This document shows positions 34,202-41,243 of a DNA stretch of 64,000 nucleotides, piece by piece. The stretch is taken from positions 2,356,001 through 2,420,000 of the forward strand of contig NZ_JALRMO010000001.1 in the NCBI RefSeq assembly GCF_023276405.1. The letters run 5' to 3'. A model generated the notes under the pieces. It searched no databases and was not told where the DNA came from. It saw only the letters and a list, made by a program, of their open reading frames with translations. This DNA comes from Paenibacillus hamazuiensis. Lineage in GTDB: Bacteria > Bacillota > Bacilli > Paenibacillales > NBRC-103111. The first letter of the stretch is position 1. Each line of letters opens with the position of its first letter. The position numbers and the translations under genes are program-made.

Positions 34202-36508
34202 TTGGCGATTGATGTGAAAAAAGAGCTGCCGCAAGGCAAGGTCGAGCAACGCATCGTCTACGAATCCGGCAACGAAATGGCGGCCTATGCGGCTCACCAA
34301 ATCAACTACCATGTGATGGGTTACTTCCCGATTTCACCTTCCACCGAGGTGGCTCAGTTTCTCGATTTGATGAAGGCAAACGGACAGCACGACATCAAGC
34401 TGATTCCGGCAGACGGCGAGCATGGCTCCGCCGGCGTTTGTTACGGCGCTTCCACAGCCGGCGGCCGCGTATTCAACGCGACGAGTGCAAACGGTTACCT
34501 CTACATGCTCGAGCAAATGCCGGTGCAGTCCGGTACCCGTTTCCCGATGGTCATGAACCTGGTATGCCGTTCCGTTTCCGGTCCGCTCGATATCCATGGC
34601 GACCATTCGGACTTGTATTTTGCGCTGAATACGGGTTGGCCTATCCTGATGTGCCGCGATCCGCAAGCCGTTTACGACATGAACATCATGGCGATCAAGC
34701 TGGCGGAAGATCCCGAAGTCCGTCTGCCGGTGCTTGTCGCCTCCGACGGTTACTTCACTTCGCACCAGAAGCGCCGCGTCATGACGTTTACGCACCGCGA
34801 AGATGTGCATAAATTCATAGGCGAGCTGCCTCCTGCCGGTTTTGCACACGTTCTCGACCGCGAAAATCCGATCACGGTCGGCCCTTACATGAATGAGCCG
34901 GACTACATCAACAACTGCTATCAGCAGTCGATGGCGATGTATCGCGCCGCTGACGTATACGACCGGATCCGCAAAGAATATTTCGAGCTGACCGGCCGCG
35001 ATTATCCGATTCTCGACCTGTACCGCATGGAAGACGCGGAAGTCGCGGTATTTCTGATGAACTCGTCGTCGGAAATCATTAAAGATGTCGTCGACCAGCT
35101 TCGCGAGAAGGGTATTAAAGCCGGTTCGATCGCTCCGAACATGATTCGTCCGTTCCCGGCCAAAGAGATCGCCGAAGCGCTGCGTAACGTCAAGGCGGTC
35201 ACGATCGGCGATCGCGCCGACTCTTATGGCGGTCATGGCGGCAACATGACGATTGAGATCAAAGCTGCACTGTTCACATATGGCGTCAAAGATATCCTGG
35301 TGGAAAGCCGGATTTACGGTCTCGGCGGTAAAGACTTTTATGCGGAAGACGGCCATCAAATGTTCCAGTACGCTTTGGATGCACTGAAAGCCGGCAAAGT
35401 GGAGAAGCCGTTCGATTATCACGGCCATACTCCGGGCGACCCGAGCAAAGCGCCTAAGCGCGTGCTGGAGCCGATGAAATATGAGGATCTCAAAACCGGT
35501 CTGATTACCGTCACTCCGGACGAAGCTACCGGTAAAGTCAACGTGAAAATCCCGCCGCTCCGCTCACTCACGAAGAAACCGAAGCGGATTGCTCCCGGCC
35601 ACGGAGCATGCCCGGGCTGCGGTATTTTCTCCGGCCTCGAGCTGTTCTTCAAAGGGATCGAAGGCGACATCGTCGCATTGTTCCAAACCGGCTGCGCGAT
35701 GGTCGTGACGACCGGTTATCCGTACTCGGCCCATAAAGCGACTTACATCCACAACTTGTTCCAAAACGGCGCGGCCACGCTGTCCGGCGTCGTGGAAATG
35801 TTCTGGGAGCGCAAGCGCAGGGGCGAGCTCGATCATCTTGGGCTGAAAGACGATTTCACTTTCGTGATGATCACCGGCGACGGCGGTATGGACATTGGTA
35901 TGGGCCCGGCTATCGGCGCGGCTCTCCGCAACCATAAGATGATCATCCTCGAATACGATAACGAAGGTTACATGAACACAGGTGCCCAGCTGTCTTATTC
36001 CACGCCGATGGGTCACAGAACGTCCACGTCGAACGTAGGCAAAGCGCAAGGCGGTAAAGTGTTCCACCATAAAGATACGGCTCAAATTATGGCTGCAACC
36101 AACATCCCGTATGTGTTCACCGGTTCCGAAGCGAACCCTCAGGACCTCGTGAAAAAAGCGGCTAAAGCTCAATATTACGCGCAAAACGTCGGTCTCGTTT
36201 ACGGCAAAATTTTGATCACATGCCCGTTAAACTGGTTGTCTGAGGATAAAGACGGCTCGACCATTATCGGCACGGCCGTAGACTCCTGCTTCTTCCCGCT
36301 GTACGAGATCGAACGCGGCGTTACGACGATCACGTACAATCCGGAAGAAAAAGGCAAGAAGGTGCCTTTGTCCGATTGGCTGAAGATGATGGGCAAAACG
36401 AAACATATGACCCGTCCGGAATACGACGCTTCCTATAAAGCGTTCGAGGAAGAAGTCGAGCGTCGCTGGAACGTGCTGAAAGCAAAGCACGAGAATCCTT
36501 ACCTGTAA
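34202..36508 (+). CDS. 2-oxoacid:ferredoxin oxidoreductase, fused alpha-beta subunit
   Basis: A 768-residue fusion. The N-terminal alpha part (about 1-400) has GYFPISPSTEVAQFLD and DGEHGSAGVCYGAS. The C-terminal beta part (about 455-768) binds thiamine diphosphate (HGACPGCGIF; GDGGMDIGMG; NEGYMNTG). With the gamma-delta polypeptide it makes a complete CoA-dependent oxidoreductase of two chains instead of the usual four. The start is read as TTG at 34202, 6 nt after GGGTGGAG; a GTG at 34190 lies inside that site. Downstream, a 99-residue protein is in the same transcription unit. Confidence 0.9.
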   Translation: MAIDVKKELPQGKVEQRIVYESGNEMAAYAAHQINYHVMGYFPISPSTEVAQFLDLMKANGQHDIKLIPADGEHGSAGVCYGASTAGGRVFNATSANGYLYMLEQMPVQSGTRFPMVMNLVCRSVSGPLDIHGDHSDLYFALNTGWPILMCRDPQAVYDMNIMAIKLAEDPEVRLPVLVASDGYFTSHQKRRVMTFTHREDVHKFIGELPPAGFAHVLDRENPITVGPYMNEPDYINNCYQQSMAMYRAADVYDRIRKEYFELTGRDYPILDLYRMEDAEVAVFLMNSSSEIIKDVVDQLREKGIKAGSIAPNMIRPFPAKEIAEALRNVKAVTIGDRADSYGGHGGNMTIEIKAALFTYGVKDILVESRIYGLGGKDFYAEDGHQMFQYALDALKAGKVEKPFDYHGHTPGDPSKAPKRVLEPMKYEDLKTGLITVTPDEATGKVNVKIPPLRSLTKKPKRIAPGHGACPGCGIFSGLELFFKGIEGDIVALFQTGCAMVVTTGYPYSAHKATYIHNLFQNGAATLSGVVEMFWERKRRGELDHLGLKDDFTFVMITGDGGMDIGMGPAIGAALRNHKMIILEYDNEGYMNTGAQLSYSTPMGHRTSTSNVGKAQGGKVFHHKDTAQIMAATNIPYVFTGSEANPQDLVKKAAKAQYYAQNVGLVYGKILITCPLNWLSEDKDGSTIIGTAVDSCFFPLYEIERGVTTITYNPEEKGKKVPLSDWLKMMGKTKHMTRPEYDASYKAFEEEVERRWNVLKAKHENPYL

Positions 36509-36535
36509 GCCGGCGCTTGCAAAGGAGCAGATGCG

Positions 36536-36835
36536 GTGCCTTACGTGCTGAAGCATAAAACGACGAATCAAATCTACACTTGTCTGCTAAAAAACCACTA
36601 CAATCTGGTCTATTACGGTGTGAAGTATTGGGAAGAAGAAGACGCGGCGCTTTCGGAGCGCCCGGCTTTTTTGGCGGAGCAGGGCATCGCCGATGCCGAT
36701 CAATGGGCTGTCGTCCCGTTGGAAGAGAACCGGATGAAGCTGTGCAACGTCAAGACCAAAAACAACCCCGACCTGATCGTCTCGATCACGGATGAAGGCC
36801 AAATTGTCGCCGGTCCCAGACCAGTTCAAACCTAA
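36536..36835 (+). CDS. conserved small protein linked to the oxidoreductase, unknown function
   Basis: A 99-residue soluble protein starting with GTG at 36536 (AAGGAG 8 nt upstream). It begins MPYVLKHKTTNQIYTCLLKN and has an aromatic central part (YNLVYYGVKYWEEEDAAL). One cysteine, no cluster or metal motif. It lies 27 bp after the alpha-beta oxidoreductase gene and before a terminator, so it is co-expressed. No family recognised; an assembly or regulatory partner is possible but unproven. Confidence 0.7.
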   Translation: MPYVLKHKTTNQIYTCLLKNHYNLVYYGVKYWEEEDAALSERPAFLAEQGIADADQWAVVPLEENRMKLCNVKTKNNPDLIVSITDEGQIVAGPRPVQT

Positions 36836-36856
36836 TTTTTTTCAACTATAAAAAAG

Positions 36857-36900
36857 ACAAGGAGTGCCTCCTACTAAGCGGAGCACTCCTTTGTTTTGTT
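36857..36900 (+). terminator. terminator of the oxidoreductase operon
   Basis: CAAGGAGTGC (about 36858-36867) pairs with GCACTCCTTTG (36883-36893), followed by TTTTG TTT. Confidence 0.85.
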
Positions 36901-36980
36901 TATGTTATGGCTTTGTGTGGAGGATGTCCCAACCGGTTCGTGTTTAATGATTTCATTATGTCGCGCAACTTTGCGTACGG

Positions 36981-37165
36981 ATTATATATGAAAAATCGTA
37001 TATAAGCTCCCCTAAGTTTTGTATACACAGAACAATATATATAAAAAATCATATACATATTGCCCGTAGGACGGTAAAGCCGAATATTATGTATGAAAAA
37101 TCAAATAGATTTATTCTTTTTGCATTAGTCCTAACAATTGTATACGAAAAATCATACAAAATAAC
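36981..37165. repeat. element A: four palindromic sites at 51-53 bp spacing
   Basis: Four copies of a degenerate 18-22 bp palindrome (consensus TATATGA-AAAA-TCATATA or TGTATGA-AAAA-TCATACA). The AAAAATC cores start at 36991, 37044, 37096 and 37147, giving spacings of 53, 52 and 51 bp. The spacers are related to those of element B (54441-54625), so the whole about 185-bp unit is duplicated in the window, in the same orientation. It lies after the oxidoreductase terminator. No ORF crosses it. Nature unknown. Confidence 0.85.
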
Positions 37166-37555
37166 GCATGGATAGGGATAGGGGAGTGAGATTGGTCTAA
37201 ATCGCGAGCAAAGTGGTTTGCAGTTGATATGCTGCAAATGGAGCGATGGTGGAGCAGGTGAGAGGCAAGACGAACCTCCATCATCACCACGCCGCAGTAG
37301 AGCGTGTCCGTCCAATGCTTTGCGAAGCAAAGCGAGGAAAGGACAATCGCGGGCCCGAGGCACCGAAGTCGCTCCGTAGGGGCGGGTCCAGGGCGCAGCG
37401 CCTGGGGTCCCCTCCTCAGGAGGGGATTTAGGGGAGGGAAACGTTTTAGCGGAGGGAAACGCCTTTAGGGAAGGGCGGTACGAAGAAGGAGAGAAATAAC
37501 TTTTAATAGAGAATATTGCTTTACGATGTGTGGGGGGAAAGGGGGAAACTCCCCC
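37166..37555. repeat. GC/G-rich hairpin-dense intergenic sequence
   Basis: About 390 bp without a credible gene but full of small inverted repeats: TTTGCAG/CTGCAAA (about 37210-37235), GCTTTGC-GAA-GCAAAGC (about 37318-37334), CCCCTCC-TCA-GGAGGGG (about 37409-37425), GGGGG-AAACT-CCCCC (37541-37555), plus a duplicated GGAGGGAAACG motif. The last hairpin abuts the stop of the minus-strand gene and may terminate it. The composition is unlike the surroundings and suggests an interspersed, structured repeat. Confidence 0.5.
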
Positions 37556-38053
37556 TCAATCTCCGAACTCCATAATCACATTCTGAATTTTCTGCAGCCG
37601 AATATATTCGTTTTTCTCCAGCTTGGGGCGGAAATAACCGAACATGTAAGCGGCATCCATAAACTCCAGCCCCGGGTAACAGACGATATCCTGGACGGCT
37701 ACAGGGTTATCCATCACGATTTGCCACTCGCCGTCGCGGTCCGCCTTCGGAATCGTTTGGAAAACGCGAATTTTAAGGCGGGTCGTTTCTGCCAGCTCAT
37801 CCCACAAAGATTGCCACGAAGGGCTGAATTTTTTCGGCTCCGGAAACAGCTTTCTCGCTTTTTCGATCAATTGCTGAACTTCCGGACCGTCTTCGTCGAC
37901 GAAGTTTTTGACCTTCTCGTGAAACCCTTCTTGAAGCTGATAAAAGGCCGAGTAACCGCCTTCATTTATCGTCTGCTGAAGTTCGGCCAACTGCTCTTCC
38001 GAAACCGCTTTTTCCAGCGTTTCGAAAACATTGCTGTACATCGTGCTTTTCAT
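37556..38053 (-). CDS. conserved hypothetical protein
   Basis: A 165-residue acidic, mostly helical, soluble protein (MKSTMYSNVFETLEKAVSEE; FPEPKKFSPSWQSLWDELAE; C-terminal LEKNEYIRLQKIQNVIMEF). One cysteine; no signal peptide or membrane helix. GGGGAAAA lies upstream of the ATG. I do not recognise the family. It is divergent from the riboswitch-controlled oxidoreductase and isolated by the hairpin-rich region downstream. Confidence 0.65.
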   Translation of the reverse strand: MKSTMYSNVFETLEKAVSEEQLAELQQTINEGGYSAFYQLQEGFHEKVKNFVDEDGPEVQQLIEKARKLFPEPKKFSPSWQSLWDELAETTRLKIRVFQTIPKADRDGEWQIVMDNPVAVQDIVCYPGLEFMDAAYMFGYFRPKLEKNEYIRLQKIQNVIMEFGD

Positions 38054-38283
38054 CGTCGTTTTCCCCTTTTTGAAGACTTGGCATTAATGTAGCATATTTC
38101 CAACGTGAAAAAAAGCATCGGCTCGAACAATTTTTCGAAAGCGTAATTTGGTGCAGCCGCCGCATCAAACCGCGTTCCGTATGCGCCGAATGACAAAAAA
38201 GAAACATTCGTCAAACGGAGCGATATTGGAATTAGAATACATTAATCCGCAATGTAAATTGCATAAATCCGAACGTTGACCCA

Positions 38284-38312
38284 TTGACAACGGTTTTAGG
38301 TTCGTGTATGAT
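38284..38312 (+). promoter_or_regulatory. SigA-type promoter upstream of the purine riboswitch
   Basis: TTGACA (38284-38289), 17-bp spacer, TATGAT (38307-38312). Transcription would start near 38319, some 25 nt before the aptamer. Confidence 0.85.
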
Positions 38313-38343
38313 CGAGAAGGACTTGAAATCATAGCGCTTTCCG

Positions 38344-38449
38344 TTTGTTCGTATATCCCCGAGATACGGTCTGGGGGTTTCTACAAGGAGCCGTAAATTC
38401 CTGGCTACGAACAGGTGCATTCGTGTACCTGCCGGAGCCGGGATTTTTT
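38344..38449 (+). ncRNA. purine (guanine-type) riboswitch with intrinsic terminator
   Basis: Aptamer: P1 GTTCGTA (38347-38353) with TACGAAC (38406-38412); L2 GATACGG (38363-38369); J2/3 GTTTCTAC (38377-38384) exactly as in xpt; L3 CCGTAAA (38391-38397). The specificity base is C (38405), so guanine/hypoxanthine rather than adenine. J1/2 looks one base shorter than in xpt. Expression platform: TCCTGGCT (38399-38406) can pair with AGCCGGGA (38436-38443), enclosing a UUCG hairpin (38412-38431) and followed by T6. That stem takes the P3 3' strand and the ligand-contacting C, so it is incompatible with a folded aptamer; an ON switch is predicted. Confidence 0.88.
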
Positions 38450-38479
38450 GCGTCCGAGAATAGAAACGGAGGAACGATC

Positions 38480-39910
38480 ATGAGCAATTACGATTTGATT
38501 GTAGTGGGTGCAGGGCCTGCGGGTATTTTTGCCTGCTACGAGATGACGCTGAAACAGCCGAACGCCAAGGTGCTGCTGATCGATAAAGGGCATGATATTT
38601 ACAGCCGAAGCTGCCCGATTTTAGAGGAAAAGATCAAGCTGTGTCCACCTCCGGCAGGGAAAAAGGAATTTGCCGGCTGCTTGCCGGCCTGTTCGATTAC
38701 GAGCGGCTTCGGCGGGGCGGGAGCATACAGCGACGGCAAATTCAACATCACCACCGAATTCGGCGGCTGGATGACCGATTATATCGCACCTTCCAAGGTG
38801 CTGGAGCTGATCCACTACGTGGACCGCATTAATCTGCAGCATGGAGCGACGGAATCAATCACAGATCCGACGACAGACGCGATTAAAAATATCGAGCAGC
38901 GCGGTTATGCGGCAGGCTTGAAGCTGCTGCGCGCCCAGGTGCGGCATCTCGGCACGGAGCAGAACCTGCAGATTTTGCAATCGATCTATGAATATTTGAA
39001 GACCCGTATCGACATGACGTTCAAAGCGGAAGTGGAAGACATCGTGACCGAGCGAACGAAGGACGGACACAAGATAAAGGGAATCCAACTGAAAAGCGGA
39101 GACGTGCACTTTAGCGATTTCGTCATGATCGCCCCGGGGCGCGACGGATCGGCGTGGCTGACGGGCATTCTGAAGAAGCGGCGGCTGAAAATGTACAATA
39201 ACCAGGTCGACGTCGGCGTGCGGGTGGAAACGTCCGATGTCGTCATGCGCGAAATCAACGAACATTTGTACGAAGGCAAGTTCATTTTTAATACATCGGT
39301 CGGTACGCGGGTCCGCACGTTTTGCAGCAATCCGTCCGGCCACGTCGTCGTGGAAAACCACAGCGGCGTCATGGCTGCGAACGGCCATTCATACAAGGAC
39401 CCGGCGCTCGGCTCGCGCAATACGAATTTTGCCCTGCTCGTATCGCATAAATTTACCGAACCTTTCGATAAACCGAACGAATATGCAAGAGAAATATGCA
39501 AAAGAGCGAATGACTTATCTGGCGGCGGTGTGATCGTTCAAAAGTTCGGAGATATTATGCGGGGACGACGGTCTACGGCGGATCGGATCAAGGAAGGTTT
39601 TCTCGAGCCGACGCTGCATGAAGCGGTTCCGGGGGATCTCGGGCTTGTGCTGCCCTACAATACGATGAAAAGTTTGATCGAGATGGTGGAGGCGCTGGAT
39701 AAAGTGACGCCGGGTATCGCTTCGGAACATACGCTTTTTTACGGAGTGGAATCGAAGTTCTATTCGGCACGGCCGAAGCTGTCTGCGTCGTTCGAAACCG
39801 AGATTGCCGGTCTGTTCTGCGGCGGTGACGGAGCCGGAATTACAAGAGGTCTCGCACAAGCCGGAGCCGCGGGTGTGTGGATCGCAAGAAACGTAATCGA
39901 GCGGATGTAA
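38480..39910 (+). CDS. FAD-dependent oxidoreductase of the COG2509 family
   Basis: A 476-residue flavoprotein. N-terminal Rossmann motif VVGAGPAGIFAC (FAD), a central part with CPPPAGKKEFAGCLPACSI and SGFGGAGAYSDGKF, and a C-terminal GDGAGITRGLAQAGAAG flavin motif. It matches the uncharacterised COG2509 dehydrogenases; substrate and acceptor are unknown. The start at 38480 follows GGAGGA; the frame is open from 38345 only because the riboswitch lacks stops. It is the sole gene behind the purine riboswitch, which suggests a purine-linked function. Confidence 0.88.
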   Translation: MSNYDLIVVGAGPAGIFACYEMTLKQPNAKVLLIDKGHDIYSRSCPILEEKIKLCPPPAGKKEFAGCLPACSITSGFGGAGAYSDGKFNITTEFGGWMTDYIAPSKVLELIHYVDRINLQHGATESITDPTTDAIKNIEQRGYAAGLKLLRAQVRHLGTEQNLQILQSIYEYLKTRIDMTFKAEVEDIVTERTKDGHKIKGIQLKSGDVHFSDFVMIAPGRDGSAWLTGILKKRRLKMYNNQVDVGVRVETSDVVMREINEHLYEGKFIFNTSVGTRVRTFCSNPSGHVVVENHSGVMAANGHSYKDPALGSRNTNFALLVSHKFTEPFDKPNEYAREICKRANDLSGGGVIVQKFGDIMRGRRSTADRIKEGFLEPTLHEAVPGDLGLVLPYNTMKSLIEMVEALDKVTPGIASEHTLFYGVESKFYSARPKLSASFETEIAGLFCGGDGAGITRGLAQAGAAGVWIARNVIERM

Positions 39911-40004
39911 TTGGCGGATTTTCACAAAAAGAGTGGACACGACCCTCTTGTGGTATTATGATACTAGAAGAATCTAGACATTGCGAAAGAGGAGGGGCGC
40001 TTCG

Positions 40005-40514
40005 ATGCCTCGGCGATTTGTGATTGAAGCCGTAATGGTGACGATATACGGGCAACTGCTCATTCCGCCTACGGACGTGGAATACGTAATCCCTTATTCC
40101 ACGATCATGGAATTGTACGAAATGAAGCAGCATAACGACCCGGTCATGCCGAATCCGGGAGATGATGCTCATGTCAAGCAAAAAATCGGCGAATTGATCG
40201 CTTTTTTCGAAGAATCGTTTAACAAGAAAAAGCTGGAGCGCGCACTGGCTGCGCCTTGGCGGGAAAGTCCGCCGCTCCCGATTAACGATAAAGTATCGTT
40301 TATTGTGGTGAACGCGATTGACAACGCCGAATACGGAGAGGCGATCGATCCGATCGAAACCGAGCTGATTTTGACGGCGCTTAAGGAACAAATACCGGTC
40401 CTGACCGATCAGCTCGAGTTTACCGACAAAGTGATCGAAGCGGCGATACCGGTTCAGGTGTTCGACATTGAAGATTTTGAATTTGCATTGGAGGAAGATT
40501 CTCAGTTCTTGTAA
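40005..40514 (+). CDS. conserved hypothetical protein
   Basis: A 169-residue soluble acidic protein (MPRRFVIEAVMVTIYGQLLI at the start; PIPVQVFDIEDFEFALEE-like end). GAGGAGGGG precedes the ATG at 40005. Related proteins in Paenibacillaceae have sometimes been labelled ADP-heptose synthase, but no nucleotidyltransferase motif is visible here, so I do not assign that. The terminator hairpin begins inside its last codons. Confidence 0.7.
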   Translation: MPRRFVIEAVMVTIYGQLLIPPTDVEYVIPYSTIMELYEMKQHNDPVMPNPGDDAHVKQKIGELIAFFEESFNKKKLERALAAPWRESPPLPINDKVSFIVVNAIDNAEYGEAIDPIETELILTALKEQIPVLTDQLEFTDKVIEAAIPVQVFDIEDFEFALEEDSQFL

Positions 40515-40533
40515 AAGAACTGGGATTTTTTTT
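40503..40533 (+). terminator. Rho-independent terminator overlapping a stop codon
   Basis: CAGTTCTT (40503-40510) pairs with AAGAACTG (40515-40522), followed by T8 at 40526-40533. The stop codon lies in the loop. Confidence 0.9.
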
Positions 40534-40538
40534 GCCTA

Positions 40539-40578
40539 TTGACATAGTCATATTATGAATAGTATTATTATGACTATG
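40539..40578 (+). promoter_or_regulatory. padR promoter with overlapping palindromic operator
   Basis: TTGACA (40539-40544), 18-bp spacer, TATTAT (40563-40568). A perfect 10-bp inverted repeat, CATAGTCATA (40543-40552) and TATGACTATG (40569-40578), overlaps the -35 and the start codon; this is the likely PadR binding site. Confidence 0.75.
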
Positions 40579-41190
40579 AAGAACATTAAAAAATCTCAAC
40601 GTTCCCCTTTAGCTATGGCAATACTCGCCCTTCTTGTTGAAGAGCCGATGCACCCTTACCGCATGCAGCAGCTGATCAAAGAACGAGGAAAGGATGAAGT
40701 CATTAACGTACGCCAACGTACGAGTATTTACCAAACGATCGAACGCCTGCTGCGGGACGGACTTATTTCCGTTCGGGAAACTTCCCGGGAAGAGGGAAAA
40801 CCGGACCGGACGATCTATGAGGCAACGGAAGAAGGCCAATCCACACTTCAAATTTGGGTGAGGGAGATGCTTTCCACGCCCCAGGAGGAATTTCCGGAGT
40901 TTCCCGCGGCTCTCTCGACTATTGCTGCTCTTACCAGCGAGGATGCTTTGCAGCAGCTTGAAAAAAGAATGGAAGCCTTGACAAAGGAATTGTCCCGTCT
41001 GGATGAAGTATTTGTCACACATCAAGACATTATACCAAGATTGTTTTTTTTGGAGGTGGAATACAAACGGGCTATTACTGTGGCAGAGCTCGACTGGGTG
41101 CGCTCCCTTGTTGGCGATCTTCGGACCGGGGCGCTGAGCTGGAGCAAGGAATGGCTCGAAGAAGTTTCGAACCGCTTAAAAAACGGTTGA
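40576..41190 (+). CDS. PadR-family transcriptional regulator (with Vir_act_alpha_C-type tail)
   Basis: A 204-residue PadR-like repressor. Winged helix at about 10-90 (SPLAMAILALLVEEPMHPYR; RTSIYQTIERLLRDGLISV; YEATEEGQ) and a long helical C-terminal dimerisation part. There is no Shine-Dalgarno upstream, and the promoter -10 ends 7 bp before ATG 40576, so the mRNA may be leaderless; ATG 40570 would lie at or before the transcription start. It is 53 bp upstream of an FAD monooxygenase gene, its likely co-transcribed target. Confidence 0.85.
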   Translation: MKNIKKSQRSPLAMAILALLVEEPMHPYRMQQLIKERGKDEVINVRQRTSIYQTIERLLRDGLISVRETSREEGKPDRTIYEATEEGQSTLQIWVREMLSTPQEEFPEFPAALSTIAALTSEDALQQLEKRMEALTKELSRLDEVFVTHQDIIPRLFFLEVEYKRAITVAELDWVRSLVGDLRTGALSWSKEWLEEVSNRLKNG

Positions 41191-41243
41191 ATGGCAGCTG
41201 CCTGCTGCGGTTACTTCATTCATGGAGAGGAGAAAGATTTACT

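Noticed and set aside
36981-37165. CRISPR array interpretation of element A
   Set aside because: Repeats are degenerate palindromes, spacers are shared with element B instead of unique, and there are no cas genes.
37246-37431. 61-codon ORF with a run of histidines
   Set aside because: It lies in the hairpin-dense repeat, has no ribosome site and its sequence is dictated by the palindromes.
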